From the NCBI RefSeq assembly GCF_003172895.1, contig NZ_QGKL01000004.1, positions 83,461 through 147,460 on the forward strand: DNA of 64,000 nt, written 5' to 3'. Source of the DNA: Leucothrix arctica. GTDB lineage: Bacteria > Pseudomonadota > Gammaproteobacteria > Thiotrichales > Thiotrichaceae. Positions 19,488-29,288 of the stretch are shown piece by piece; the first letter of the stretch is position 1; every line of letters starts with the position of its first letter. Position numbers and translations under genes: made by a program. The notes under the pieces are model-generated. The model worked only from the letters and a program-made list of their open reading frames with translations, ran no database searches and was not told the DNA's origin.

Positions 19488-20186
19488 TTAGTTTTTACTA
19501 CCTTGGTCAGCTTTTTTCTTGGCTACGTTGTTTCGTAAGTAAGTTGGTTCTGCGTCAGCCGCATCAATCAACTCTCCACGCTGCCAAGCATAGCTTGCCA
19601 GCGTTGCAATATGTTCTGCGCTTGGGAATACATCATTTGTCGAGCCTGCAACCCAATCAGCTGGCTGCGCTAAAAACTCAGCATGATAGGCTTCCCAACC
19701 ACTACCAAAGATCAATGATGGCACCTGTTGCTGAAGTAGTAACTCAGGAATCGACACTTGCTCCTCACTCGTCAGCACGGCTTCACCTTCTCTGTTTGCG
19801 TAATGCCCCCAGTAAACTTCACTCATTCGAGCATCAATAGCAGGGATCATTTGAGTGTTTGTCACGTTTTGAGTCTCAAGAATCTGTTGAGCCATAGCCG
19901 CTAAGGTCGATATAGCGATTAGTGGCTTATCTAATGACAGTGCCAAACCTTGCGCAATACCGACAGCAATTCTTAAACCCGTAAAAGCACCGGGACCACG
20001 CCCAAATGCAATCGCATCTAACTCGCTTTTAGAAACGTCAGACTCATTCAAGACTTCATCCAACATTGGAAGAATAAGCTGGGTGTGCTTTCTAGGTGCT
20101 AACTCATAACGATGGGTGACTTCACCATCATTATACAAAGCTGCTGAACACGCTTCCGTGGCCGTTTCAATTGCTAAAATTTTCAT
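19488..20186 (-). CDS. tsaB: TsaB, tRNA t6A synthesis scaffold
   Basis: 232-residue ASKHA-fold protein that pairs with TsaD in making threonylcarbamoyl-adenosine at tRNA position 37. Typical features are the start LAIETATEACSAAL and GRGPGAFTGLRIAVGIAQGLA-like core (the motif GPGAFTGLR is visible). The start overlaps the yoaA stop by four bases, the same order as E. coli yoaA-tsaB. Confidence 0.95.
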   Translation of the reverse strand: MKILAIETATEACSAALYNDGEVTHRYELAPRKHTQLILPMLDEVLNESDVSKSELDAIAFGRGPGAFTGLRIAVGIAQGLALSLDKPLIAISTLAAMAQQILETQNVTNTQMIPAIDARMSEVYWGHYANREGEAVLTSEEQVSIPELLLQQQVPSLIFGSGWEAYHAEFLAQPADWVAGSTNDVFPSAEHIATLASYAWQRGELIDAADAEPTYLRNNVAKKKADQGSKN

Positions 20187-22102
20187 ATTTTTCGCGTCGT
20201 AAAGAAACGCTCTACAACTTCTCGCTTAGTCGTTTTAGGCACTTTTGGTAAACTATCTAAAAAAGTACGCCCGTAAGGTTTAGTTCTTAATCGCGGGTCA
20301 CAAATCATCAATACACCTTGATCTTGCTCATCACGAATCAATCGACCGACACCCTGCTTCATGGCGATAACCGCTTGAGGAAGCTGATAATCCATAAAAG
20401 GGTTACCGCCAGATTCACGAATAGATTTTATACGCGCTTCAAGGACTGGGTCACCCGGTGATGCAAAAGGAAACTTATCGATAATCACGCAACTCAACGC
20501 TTCACCACGGACATCAACACCTTCCCAGAAGGTGCTAGTGCCTAACAATACTGCATTACCCAACTTTTTAAATTGGCTAATCATTTCAGCTTGCGAAGTA
20601 TCACCCTGAACGAGTATCGGGTATTCAATCTCTGACTTTAGTAACTCAGCTGCCTGATTTAGTGCACGATAGCTGGTAAATAGCATAAAGGTACGACCTT
20701 TAGCCGCATTAATCACCGGTATCGCTTCTTCCACTAAGCGTGGGACAAAATCGTGTTGCTGTGGCTCTGGCATATTGGAAGGTGCATATAACAATGCGTT
20801 ATTCCAATAGTCAAAAGGGCTATCAAGCAGCAAGGTTTTTGGATTATCTAAGCCAATTCGTTGTGTGAAATGATCAAATGATTGACCAACAGCCAATGTC
20901 GCAGAGGTTAATACCCATGCACAAGGGTATGCGTCTAACTGCTTACGAAACGGCTCAGCTATTTCCAAAGGCGTTGAGACTAATGAAAATGAGCGAGTAT
21001 ATGTTTCAAACCACTGCACCGTTTCTGGTTTAGGGTCTTTGAAGTTTGCTAGGCGCTGTGTTTGTACGAATAAACGCTCATAACACGTCTGTAAACCTTT
21101 ACTTCGCTCAGAAGCCACCTGCAACTGAGCAAGCACTTGCTCCATAACGTCAGTTAAGTTTTGTAGCTCACGCTGAATAGGTTCTTTATCTCGAATTTTG
21201 TACCAAGGCTCGCGCTGGCCCGGCTTATCCATCGCTAAACGGAAATCCATGACGACTTTATCTAGCTTAGCTAATAACTCACGTAACTCACCCATGTCAG
21301 ACGCAGACTCAAGGCACTCTGCCAAGGTGTCACGACTAAACTCTAGTAATTGACGACTACTTAAGTTGTCACTAAAGAAGGTAGATGCTATTTCAGGTAG
21401 CTGATGAGCCTCATCCAAAATAACCGCATTAGCACTAGGTAGTAATTCACCAAACCCTTCTTCTTTCAAGGCTAAGTCAGCAAAGAATAAGTGATGGTTA
21501 ACGACCACAATATCTGCTTCTTGCGCATTACGACGAGCTTGCACAACATGGCATTCTTGGTAATCACCACACTCAGCACCTAGGCAGTTATCTGTTGTAG
21601 ATGTGACGCTTGGCCACACTTCAGAATCTTTTGGTACAGCAGACAACTCAGACACATCACCCGTTTTAGTAACAAATGCCCAGTCATCGACTTTGCGCAG
21701 GTGGGAAATCGACTTTTTATCTTTAAACCGAGCTTCCATTTGTACCAAGCGCATACGGTGCTTACAAAGGTAATTGGCACGACCTTTTAATAGAGCAGTT
21801 TGAGCGTTTGATTTGAGAGCTTTCTTCACCAGAGGAAGATCTTTTAAGTAAAGCTGATCTTGCAGCGTTTTACTTCCCGTGGAAACAATCACCTTGCCGC
21901 CACTTAAAAAAGCAGGCAACAAATAAGCGAAGGTTTTCCCGACACCTGTACCCGCTTCAATAACTACCGAACTATTTGTCTCAAGTGCTTCAGACACGGC
22001 TTCAAGCATAGCTTGCTGCTGTGGTCGAACCTGAAAACCTTCAATAACTTCCGCTATCGGGCCATCAGTTGCTAGCAGTGTCTGCCAATCGTACTTTGCC
22101 AT
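20183..22102 (-). CDS. yoaA: YoaA, DinG/XPD-family DNA helicase
   Basis: 639-residue superfamily-2 helicase, the size of E. coli YoaA (about 636). Walker A is VIEAGTGVGKTFAYL, the DEAH box is VILDEAHQLPE, and four cysteines consistent with the XPD-type 4Fe-4S cluster lie between them (one in ANYLCKHRM, three in CLGAECGDYQEC). C-terminal motifs VGRLIRDEQDQG and the helicase motif GTSTFWEGVDVRGE are intact. The yoaA-tsaB order supports YoaA over DinG. YoaA acts in repair of damaged replication forks (family knowledge). Confidence 0.93.
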   Translation of the reverse strand: MAKYDWQTLLATDGPIAEVIEGFQVRPQQQAMLEAVSEALETNSSVVIEAGTGVGKTFAYLLPAFLSGGKVIVSTGSKTLQDQLYLKDLPLVKKALKSNAQTALLKGRANYLCKHRMRLVQMEARFKDKKSISHLRKVDDWAFVTKTGDVSELSAVPKDSEVWPSVTSTTDNCLGAECGDYQECHVVQARRNAQEADIVVVNHHLFFADLALKEEGFGELLPSANAVILDEAHQLPEIASTFFSDNLSSRQLLEFSRDTLAECLESASDMGELRELLAKLDKVVMDFRLAMDKPGQREPWYKIRDKEPIQRELQNLTDVMEQVLAQLQVASERSKGLQTCYERLFVQTQRLANFKDPKPETVQWFETYTRSFSLVSTPLEIAEPFRKQLDAYPCAWVLTSATLAVGQSFDHFTQRIGLDNPKTLLLDSPFDYWNNALLYAPSNMPEPQQHDFVPRLVEEAIPVINAAKGRTFMLFTSYRALNQAAELLKSEIEYPILVQGDTSQAEMISQFKKLGNAVLLGTSTFWEGVDVRGEALSCVIIDKFPFASPGDPVLEARIKSIRESGGNPFMDYQLPQAVIAMKQGVGRLIRDEQDQGVLMICDPRLRTKPYGRTFLDSLPKVPKTTKREVVERFFTTRKI

Positions 22103-22941
22103 TATGGATTCATTTTCTTGTAATCTAAGACTTCTCTGAAGACTTTAGTATTACCTGTTTTAGTAGCAGCCTTACTTATCAAAGCCAAGTTTTGAGAGAC
22201 AAGGCCTCGATTGCCAGTAGACATGCGCAAGGACTTTCTAGAAAGGCTAATTGCTTGGTCATAGCGACCTTTACCATAGTTAAAGTTACCTAATTGATAC
22301 CATAACAATGGACTATTTGGCTCTATACGCAACGCACGCTCAACCTTATTAATTGCCGAGTCATAACGTCCAACAGCAGCTTCCGCTTTTGCGCCTAACA
22401 ACAACGCATTTGCAGCGACTGATAACGAACGGTTAGCCGTCCGTGGCGCAGGCTTTGCAACACTGTTATTACTGGTAACTGCAGCGGTTTCACGCTCTGG
22501 TATGTCTGCAAATGGGTCAATATCTAATTCGTTTTTACTTTGATCTTCTACAACTGGTTTTACAGGCTCCGGAACCGGCATTTCCACTTTAAGTGGTGGT
22601 GGAGACAAGCGTTCAACAACCGCTGGCTGCGATTGTTCTAGTGGTGTTGTAAATGTGTCATAAGACTGGTCTGGTACATAACTCTGGTAGGTATCTTCAG
22701 GTCTAGAGTAAGGTCCTGTCGCCTGCGGCTTGTACTCTTCAAAAGCAGGAGCAGAATACACACCACGGTTTTGCAGAGCAGTCGTACTTTGCTGTACTGG
22801 AGCCGTTCGCTGAGGAGTAGGAACGGTTGGCAGTGTCTCACGCACAGGCGATGAACGACGCGGCTCAGTACTAGAGCACGCTGTACTAATTATTGCCACA
22901 CACCCTAGCAAACAGTAACGAACCACAGATTTTTTAAACAT
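22102..22941 (-). CDS. TPR-containing lipoprotein
   Basis: 279 residues with a lipoprotein signal peptide (lipobox ISTAC, lipidated Cys about residue 22), a long Pro/Gln/Ser-rich unstructured part (about 25-170), and a C-terminal tetratricopeptide region (about 175-250; LGAKAEAAVGRYDSAINKVE, then WYQLGNFNYGKGRYDQAI). Its stop overlaps the yoaA start by one base. It follows mrcB (56 bases) and may assist the PBP1b synthase, as lipoproteins do in other species, but sequence shows no LpoB similarity. Confidence 0.82.
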   Translation of the reverse strand: MFKKSVVRYCLLGCVAIISTACSSTEPRRSSPVRETLPTVPTPQRTAPVQQSTTALQNRGVYSAPAFEEYKPQATGPYSRPEDTYQSYVPDQSYDTFTTPLEQSQPAVVERLSPPPLKVEMPVPEPVKPVVEDQSKNELDIDPFADIPERETAAVTSNNSVAKPAPRTANRSLSVAANALLLGAKAEAAVGRYDSAINKVERALRIEPNSPLLWYQLGNFNYGKGRYDQAISLSRKSLRMSTGNRGLVSQNLALISKAATKTGNTKVFREVLDYKKMNP

Positions 22942-22997
22942 GACCTTTCCAGAAATTATTTACAGAGCAACGACTGATCTAACAACACACTACTGAC

Positions 22998-25289
22998 TTA
23001 AGGAGTCCCTGCATCAACCGCAGGCTCCATCACCACACAAACACGATACTTACGGGGTTGAGTCCCACGAACAAATGGCATCGTTACAGGCTTACCGCAG
23101 TTCTTATTGTATAATAGCCCAGTGTCCTTATCGACTTTAACAAAGCGTACTTGACCCGGTCTAACTGGCTTCAATGGACGTGTCGGCATCACTTTAAACA
23201 AGTCTGCCCATACTTTAATAGCCCCCGTACCACCGGTTAGCCCAGTCTCTTTATTGTCATCACGACCAACCCATACTGAAGCAACATGCTGCCCTGTAAA
23301 ACCTGCATACCAGCTATCACGTTTATTGTTGGTCGTACCCGTTTTACCTGCTGAGTTTTTCCAAGCAGGTAAGTTACGAGATAAATAAGATGCTGTTCCG
23401 CGCTTCGTGACTTGATTCATCGCATAAGTCAGAAGGTAGTTAGCTTCAGGTGTAGCCACTTGCTTAATACTCAATGGGTAACGACGCAAGGTGCGACCGA
23501 AAGAATCCATTACACTACGGATAGACTTAAGAGGCGTGTAACTACCACCAGATGCAATCGTTTGATACATCTGTTGTACTTCCATAGGAGATAGCTCCAA
23601 AGCACCTAGCAACACTGAAGGGTAAGGCGGAATCTCAGACATAATCCCAAGATCATGCAGTTTATTCACTATGTTGTTCATGCCCATCGTCACACCAATA
23701 CGCACTGTCGGTGTATTACGAGACTTAACCAGTGCCTCTTCTAGAGTTACTTGACCTAAATCTTTATGATCATAGTTACCAGGCTCCCACACATCGCCGT
23801 TCGACAAGCGTACTTTCACTGGACCATCGTTAATTAGCGAAGACAAAGTGTACTCATCAGGAGACTCAAGTGCAGTCAAAAATACCGCTGGCTTAACTAA
23901 TGATCCGATCTGACGCTTAGCATCCAGTGCGCGATTATAACCTGCATAACGAACATCACGTCCGCCAACGACAGCTTGTACTTCACCATCCTGAACGTTA
24001 CTTACAACCATCGCGCCGTTAAGTTTGCCTTTTTCGATACCCTGTTGACGCTCCAGTATATCTACACGTCTACTCAATACTCTTTCAGCGGTTAACTGAA
24101 CAATCGGATCCATAGCCGTAAAGATCAGAAGACCTTCACTACGCAAATCCTCTTCTTGATAATCACGTTGCAACTGAGACTTCACCAACTCTAAATAAGC
24201 GGGGAACGGACTAACACTTGGTGGCGCATTAGCCGTGATATGCAATGGTCTAGCTTTGAAAATCTTTGCGTCAGCTGTCGTAATAACATCCTCACGCGCC
24301 ATGATATCTAATACTAGGTTACGACGTTCAGTCGCTCTTTCTGGAAAACGACGAGGGTCATAATAAGACGCACCTTTGGCCATACCAATCAGCAGTGCTA
24401 CTTGATCTGTGTCTAACTCACGAATAGGTCGACTAAAGTAAAACTGTGAAGCCAAACCGAAGCCGTGTATTGCACGCTTCTTGTTTTGACCTAAGTAAAT
24501 TTCATTCAGGTAAGTTTCTAAGATCTTCTCTTTAGAATAGTGAAGCTCTAGTAGCAACGACATCGTCGCTTCATTTACCTTACGCTTTAAGCTTCGCTCA
24601 TTGGTTAGGTAAAAGTTCTTAACTAATTGCTGAGTTAAAGTACTACCACCCTGAACTGTTTGACCTGCTTTAGCATTCGCTAACATCGCTCGAACAATAG
24701 ACTTAGGGTTAACTCCTACATGGTCATAGTAGTTTTTATCTTCAACAGCTATCAAACCCTTGATAAGCATTGGTGAAATTTCATCAAGCTGTACAAGTAC
24801 TCGATCTTCATTATGACTTGGGTAGAAATTACCAATCAAGATCGGCTCTAGGCGCATTAGGTTCAATGGCCCTGTATCATTCAGGTGCTTAAGTGACGAC
24901 ACCTGCCCCTTAGCAATCTTTAATACTAACGCTCGGTCAGCTTCGGTGTCTTCCGCAAAACGGAAACCACGCGTATGAATTTCGAAGGTATTACCTTTAC
25001 GATTATATTGTCCCGTCGATTCAGGTGCAGTAGATTGATTGTAGTTGAGCAGTTTTAGCTCTTTTTCCAAGTCATCCGCTTGTAAAGTCTGTCCTTCGTA
25101 TAACTCTAATGGACGCGCAAATACCCGAGCTGGCAAAGCCCAAAGCTTACCCGCAAATTGTGTTTTAACTTGATCATCAAGCTTAAGCACATAAGCGGCA
25201 GCAACCAACGCCCCCAAAACGATAGATACAAGTAGGGCAATGCGTAAAACACGCCAAATAATTTTAATAGATGACCAGATAAAGCTCAT
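22998..25289 (-). CDS. mrcB: PBP1b, bifunctional transglycosylase-transpeptidase
   Basis: 763-residue class A penicillin-binding protein. An N-terminal transmembrane helix (about 12-33) is followed by a UB2H-like segment, a GT51 glycosyltransferase domain (catalytic Glu near residue 183 in AVEDKNYYDHVG, and GGSTLTQQLVKNFYL), and a transpeptidase domain with SLVKP (catalytic Ser near 463), SRN and KTGTTN (near 647). It polymerises and crosslinks peptidoglycan from lipid II. Slightly shorter than E. coli PBP1b (844), missing part of its cytoplasmic N-terminus. Confidence 0.95.
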   Translation of the reverse strand: MSFIWSSIKIIWRVLRIALLVSIVLGALVAAAYVLKLDDQVKTQFAGKLWALPARVFARPLELYEGQTLQADDLEKELKLLNYNQSTAPESTGQYNRKGNTFEIHTRGFRFAEDTEADRALVLKIAKGQVSSLKHLNDTGPLNLMRLEPILIGNFYPSHNEDRVLVQLDEISPMLIKGLIAVEDKNYYDHVGVNPKSIVRAMLANAKAGQTVQGGSTLTQQLVKNFYLTNERSLKRKVNEATMSLLLELHYSKEKILETYLNEIYLGQNKKRAIHGFGLASQFYFSRPIRELDTDQVALLIGMAKGASYYDPRRFPERATERRNLVLDIMAREDVITTADAKIFKARPLHITANAPPSVSPFPAYLELVKSQLQRDYQEEDLRSEGLLIFTAMDPIVQLTAERVLSRRVDILERQQGIEKGKLNGAMVVSNVQDGEVQAVVGGRDVRYAGYNRALDAKRQIGSLVKPAVFLTALESPDEYTLSSLINDGPVKVRLSNGDVWEPGNYDHKDLGQVTLEEALVKSRNTPTVRIGVTMGMNNIVNKLHDLGIMSEIPPYPSVLLGALELSPMEVQQMYQTIASGGSYTPLKSIRSVMDSFGRTLRRYPLSIKQVATPEANYLLTYAMNQVTKRGTASYLSRNLPAWKNSAGKTGTTNNKRDSWYAGFTGQHVASVWVGRDDNKETGLTGGTGAIKVWADLFKVMPTRPLKPVRPGQVRFVKVDKDTGLLYNKNCGKPVTMPFVRGTQPRKYRVCVVMEPAVDAGTP

Positions 25290-25325
25290 GCCTTAATTCC
25301 CTTACATCGCTTTTTTTTTAGATTT

Positions 25326-25339
25326 TCACAAATTTGTGA
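25326..25339. promoter_or_regulatory. Perfect 14-bp palindrome upstream of mrcB
   Basis: TCACAAATTTGTGA, 37 bases upstream of the mrcB start. It resembles an operator half-site pair, but it is not a CRP site because the arms are in the reverse order. The binding protein is unknown. Confidence 0.4.
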
Positions 25340-25418
25340 CAAAGTATTTACCGTATGCATGAGCTTATTATTTTTACTTGATAAAAAACCATAATCAAGC
25401 ATTTGAAGAATACAGGAG

Positions 25419-25458
25419 ATTCTATCTGATTTTTTGAAAAATTAGTATCGGATAGAAT
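25419..25458. repeat. Inverted repeat between mrcB and the NlpC gene
   Basis: ATTCTATCTGAT and ATCGGATAGAAT form a 12-bp stem with one mismatch around a 16-base loop, about 100 bases before the NlpC/P60 start. Possible operator or remnant terminator. Confidence 0.45.
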
Positions 25459-25556
25459 GCCTTCAATCAGTGATTTAAGCCATTTTATGACCCGTAGTGT
25501 CAAACCCGAGACATACATAGCTCCCAATAAACAACGATTAAAATAACAATAATATT

Positions 25557-26264
25557 ATGTTGAAGACCTATATAACAACTCTATCTATAGTCGCGCTTCT
25601 TAGCTTAAGCGTTCAGGCAAATGCACAATTTGCTCAAACCGTTGTGGATGAGTATAACCAAGTGCTGCCTATCTTTTTTAATGAACCTCAAAGGCAGATG
25701 CCTGCCCCTGTTGTAATACCCTCACCTTCGATGGCTGGAGGGCAACGATATTCGCAGCAACGACCACTAACGATACAAAATCGACAGCCACCTGCTCCCG
25801 TTCAACACGCTAGAACAGTTGCACGCCCTCAGGCTTTACAAAATAAACCTTCTGGTGATCCATTAAGAGGTCCTTACTTTCTAAGTCCTGAGCGCCATCG
25901 AATTATGGATGCAGCCTATTCCGCGCTTGGTATTCCTTATATCTATGGTGGAAACAATGCATCACGCGGTTTGGACTGCAGCAGCCTCATGCAATTTATC
26001 CATAAAAAAGCACTGGGTAAAACGTTACCACGTACCGCTGCTGTTCAACGTGACAAAAGTAAAACGATTGCCTATAACTCGTTACAGCCAGGTGATATGT
26101 TATTTTTCAAAATTAATAGCCGCACCAATCACGTTGGCATCTATATTGGAAACGGTAAGTTCATCCATGCCTCGTCAGGTAAGCGACGCGCCATTATTGA
26201 CTCAATGGAAAAATCCTATTGGAAGAAACGTTTCGTCAAATTTGGTAGTTACCTAAACAGTTGA
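25557..26264 (+). CDS. Secreted NlpC/P60 peptidoglycan endopeptidase
   Basis: 235 residues: signal peptide (about 1-23), a Pro/Gln-rich linker, and a C-terminal NlpC/P60 papain-like domain. The catalytic cysteine is C141 in RGLDCSSLMQF, with the histidine in TNHVGIYIGNGKFIHASS. These enzymes cleave the gamma-D-Glu-diaminopimelate bond in peptide stems. No clear ribosome binding site precedes the ATG. It sits opposite mrcB and ahead of the LysM protein, a small cell-wall neighbourhood. Confidence 0.9.
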   Translation: MLKTYITTLSIVALLSLSVQANAQFAQTVVDEYNQVLPIFFNEPQRQMPAPVVIPSPSMAGGQRYSQQRPLTIQNRQPPAPVQHARTVARPQALQNKPSGDPLRGPYFLSPERHRIMDAAYSALGIPYIYGGNNASRGLDCSSLMQFIHKKALGKTLPRTAAVQRDKSKTIAYNSLQPGDMLFFKINSRTNHVGIYIGNGKFIHASSGKRRAIIDSMEKSYWKKRFVKFGSYLNS

Positions 26265-26359
26265 TGATTAAAATCACTATTCTTCTTGATTAGTCTCATA
26301 AAACCCCTATTATTATTTAGGTTAAAACTAAATAATTTAAAAACTCTAGGAGTGAACAC

Positions 26360-26797
26360 ATGGGACTTTTTGACTTTGCCCGCAACATCGGCAAGAAAAT
26401 TTTCGGTAGTGATGACGATGACGCTTCAGAAAAATTACAAGCTCATATCGCTGAAGACAACCCAGGTGTTGATGACCTACAAGTTGTTGTAAAAGATGGC
26501 GTTGCAACCATCAAAGGAAAGGCAAAATCCGCCTCAGCCTATGAAAAAGCAATACTCATGGCAGGAAATGCATTGGGTGTTGAAGAAGTACGCGCAGACG
26601 AATTAGAAGCTCCAGAACAGACAATTGAAGTCACTTACTACGTCATCGAAAAAGGCGATAGCCTGTGGAAAATTGCTGAGCGTTTCTATGGAAACGGTAG
26701 CAAATACACTGGTATCTTTGAAGAGAACCGTGAAGTGATTACTGACCCAGATCTAATCTTCCCTGGTCAGAAGATTCGCATTCCAGCGGCATCTTAA
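26360..26797 (+). CDS. kbp: Kbp/LysM (BON plus LysM) potassium-binding-like protein
   Basis: 145-residue protein with a BON domain (about 20-85; VVVKDGVATIKGKA) and a C-terminal LysM domain (about 92-143; YVIEKGDSLWKIAERFYGNG and ILFPGQKI-like end). Closely follows E. coli Kbp (YgaU), a cytoplasmic K+-binding protein of 149 residues; like it, there is no signal peptide and the N-terminus MGLFDFARNIGKKIF is amphipathic. The ribosome binding site is AGGAG. A bidirectional terminator follows. Confidence 0.9.
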   Translation: MGLFDFARNIGKKIFGSDDDDASEKLQAHIAEDNPGVDDLQVVVKDGVATIKGKAKSASAYEKAILMAGNALGVEEVRADELEAPEQTIEVTYYVIEKGDSLWKIAERFYGNGSKYTGIFEENREVITDPDLIFPGQKIRIPAAS

Positions 26798-26834
26798 AAA
26801 CACGTTCACTCACTTGAAAGAATGAGTCAAATAC

Positions 26835-26862
26835 AAAAAACCACCTCTAAGGTGGTTTTTTT
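26835..26862. terminator. Bidirectional terminator, kbp / response regulator
   Basis: CCACC-TCTAA-GGTGG flanked by A6 and T7, between convergent genes. It serves both strands. Confidence 0.85.
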
Positions 26863-26876
26863 ATGCCCGTAGCATG

Positions 26877-27569
26877 TTACTCAATCTTATAACCCACACC
26901 ATAGATCGAATGAATTAACTCTTCGCTTCCTGTCACAGCACTCACTTTTTTGCGTAAGTTTTTAACATGACTATCCACTGTTCGGTCACTGACCACTCGC
27001 CCATCTGAATAGCTAAACTGTATCAACACATCTCGCGAAAACACGCGACCGGGTGATGCCATAAGCGTTTGCAACAAACGAAACTCAACAGGCGTTAACT
27101 CTACACGCTGATTTGAAATCAAACACACATAACGATCACACTGTAGAGTAATTGAGCGATAACTCAACTGTTGCCCTATCGAATCATTAGTATTCTGAGT
27201 ACTTTGCACACGACGTAAAATCGTTTTAACGCGAGCAACCACTTCACGTGGCAAAAATGGCTTACACACATAATCATCTGCACCAAGCTCCAGACCAATC
27301 AAACGATCTACCTCATCAACTTTAGCCGTCAACATCATTATCGGTACATTAGAAAACTGGCGCACCTCTCGACAAATACTTACCCCGTCTTTTTCTGGCA
27401 ACATTAAGTCTAAAATAACAAGATCGGGCTCGGTCGTTTTGACCGTTTCAACAGCATCTAAACCAGTATTTAATACCTGAGTTTCAAAGCCATCGTTTTT
27501 TAAATAGTCCACTAAGATCTGAGCAATCTTATCTTCATCTTCAACAATCAATATGAGCGACACGTTCAT
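26877..27569 (-). CDS. OmpR-family response regulator
   Basis: 230 residues: receiver domain with phosphoacceptor D54 (LVILDLMLPEKDG), acidic pocket near ED11-12, and a conserved lysine in DDYVCKPF; then a winged-helix DNA-binding domain (about 135-230; VELTPVEFRLLQTLM and VDSHVKNLRKK). BaeR/CpxR-like in overall sequence. Its start overlaps the histidine-kinase stop by four bases. The order kinase then regulator means coupled translation. Confidence 0.93.
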   Translation of the reverse strand: MNVSLILIVEDEDKIAQILVDYLKNDGFETQVLNTGLDAVETVKTTEPDLVILDLMLPEKDGVSICREVRQFSNVPIMMLTAKVDEVDRLIGLELGADDYVCKPFLPREVVARVKTILRRVQSTQNTNDSIGQQLSYRSITLQCDRYVCLISNQRVELTPVEFRLLQTLMASPGRVFSRDVLIQFSYSDGRVVSDRTVDSHVKNLRKKVSAVTGSEELIHSIYGVGYKIE

Positions 27570-29086
27570 GACTTCCCTTTTCCTTTTAGTAAAGGAAGCT
27601 CAAGCGTCATCAGTACACCACCTAATGGTGACGGTGCAGCATTGATTTCCCCACGATGGGCTTCAACAATATTACGGCAAATAGACAAACCAAGTCCTGC
27701 ACCAGAACTCCGGCTATTTCGAGATTCATCCTTACGATACAACGGCTCAAACAATAGGCTACAGTCCGCCAAATCAATACCCGGTGGGGTATCGTGAATC
27801 GCCAAAATAGCGTGATAGTCATCCGTTTTTAAAGTAATTTCAACACGACCTGAAGTATTAGTGTAAGCCAGTGAATTACGCATTAAGTTACTCAGCAACT
27901 GATTAATACGCTTCTCATCCGCGCTAATTAGCACACTGGCATCTTTATCAAACGTAACCGTAATGCCTTTTTCCTCAGCCGCTAACCGATGTGACTTGAT
28001 AGTTTGTTTAATACTTTGGGTCAGGTCAACAAGAGCAAACTCATAACGTAAACCACCAATATCTGATAACGATAATTCATACAAGTCATCGACTAAATAA
28101 CGTAGGCGCTTAGTTTCTTGATCCAACGAGACCAACTGCTCAGGGCCAAAGGGGCGAATGCCATCTTTGAGCGCTTCAATCTCACCCGTCAATATCGCTA
28201 ATGGCGTACGCAACTCATGAGAAATATTTGCTAACCAACGACTTCGCGCACTGCGGTTCTTTTCCAACGTTTTTGACAGGTAATTAATGTCTTCGACTAA
28301 CAGGCCAAACTCATCATTATAAGTACTTACTAGCGGCTGGGAGTAGTCACCCTTTGACAGCCTATTAACACCTTGTATCATTCGATGAACTGGCGATACA
28401 AGCAACCGAGTCAATCCAAAAGCCACTAAACCTGCCAATAAAAGTGAAGCGATACCAATAAATACGCTCGTCATCCACTGTTGCCGAGAGAAAGCGGTTT
28501 CAATAGAGGAGCTGACTTGGCGCACAGGCGCACTTTTTAAGATCGCAACGACCTCAGTATCCACAACCACAGGAAAGTCTATTATTTCTACAGAAGGGTC
28601 ATTGAGAACATGACCAAAAATTTTCGCCCCTTGAAGATCATAAAGAGCTGTCGGTGGATAACTAGGCCCACCTCTGCGAGGTCTTCTGCCACCCGGCCCG
28701 CCTGGCGGTCTAGCACTACCCTCAAAATCTTTAGGTGGTGGAAAGTCGTATGATTCAAATGGAGGCGGTCGTCGCCCTTTTGGAGGCAAAAGGAAATCTA
28801 CTTCAAGAGGTCGCCCTGCTTTAGCGACAGTGTCTGGTCGAGGAAGCATGCTTAAACTAATCTGCAATGTTTCTTCTTCAACATTAGACCATTGCCTATC
28901 GTGCTCGACATAAAGTCGGCCGAGATTCTCACCAATAAGCGTAAGGCGTGTTTGCTCAAGTGCATTTACGTAGTCTAAAAAACCACGCTCAAAACTCCAA
29001 CGGGCTAAACCTAAAGTGGCCACTAGTACCATCAAGGTCAGCCCAAGGAACGAGAGCATTAACTTATGCGATATAGATAAGCGCAT
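27566..29086 (-). CDS. BaeS-like sensor histidine kinase with Pro/Arg/Gly-rich sensor
   Basis: 506-residue membrane kinase: TM1 about 9-28, periplasmic sensor about 30-205, TM2 about 207-228, HAMP (about 229-280), HisKA with phosphoacceptor H290 in NISHELRTPLAIL, and an HATPase domain with N box (QLLSNLMRNSLAYT) and GAGLGLSIC. Odd part: residues about 95-148 of the sensor are a low-complexity run of Pro, Arg and Gly (PPKGRRPPPFESYDFPPP and similar), unlike typical BaeS sensors. The four-base overlap with the regulator gene gives one operon. Confidence 0.9.
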   Translation of the reverse strand: MRLSISHKLMLSFLGLTLMVLVATLGLARWSFERGFLDYVNALEQTRLTLIGENLGRLYVEHDRQWSNVEEETLQISLSMLPRPDTVAKAGRPLEVDFLLPPKGRRPPPFESYDFPPPKDFEGSARPPGGPGGRRPRRGGPSYPPTALYDLQGAKIFGHVLNDPSVEIIDFPVVVDTEVVAILKSAPVRQVSSSIETAFSRQQWMTSVFIGIASLLLAGLVAFGLTRLLVSPVHRMIQGVNRLSKGDYSQPLVSTYNDEFGLLVEDINYLSKTLEKNRSARSRWLANISHELRTPLAILTGEIEALKDGIRPFGPEQLVSLDQETKRLRYLVDDLYELSLSDIGGLRYEFALVDLTQSIKQTIKSHRLAAEEKGITVTFDKDASVLISADEKRINQLLSNLMRNSLAYTNTSGRVEITLKTDDYHAILAIHDTPPGIDLADCSLLFEPLYRKDESRNSRSSGAGLGLSICRNIVEAHRGEINAAPSPLGGVLMTLELPLLKGKGKS

Positions 29087-29232
29087 TACTGTCTAAAAAA
29101 TTTAAGTTGTGACAATGAGATACCATCCACCGTACATGATTAATAAAATACCCCATTATACTGACCTCAGGTTAATTAACGCTGAAAGCCAGATACTGAC
29201 TGTATTTAAGCAGGTAATTGTGGAGAAATTAT

Positions 29233-29279
29233 GGTGTTAAGGTGAAAGCATCATGAATACTCACTCTCACCTCAACACC
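29233..29279 (-). terminator. Long hairpin downstream of the OsmC-YcaO gene
   Basis: GGTGTTAAGGTGA pairs with TCACCTCAACACC (12 of 13 bp) around a 21-base loop, 10 bases past the minus-strand stop. There is no T run, so termination by it is uncertain. Confidence 0.45.
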
Positions 29280-29288
29280 CTTCATTCA

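Noticed and set aside
25326..25339. CRP-binding site upstream of mrcB
   Set aside because: The arms are TCACA then TGTGA, the reverse of the CRP consensus order.
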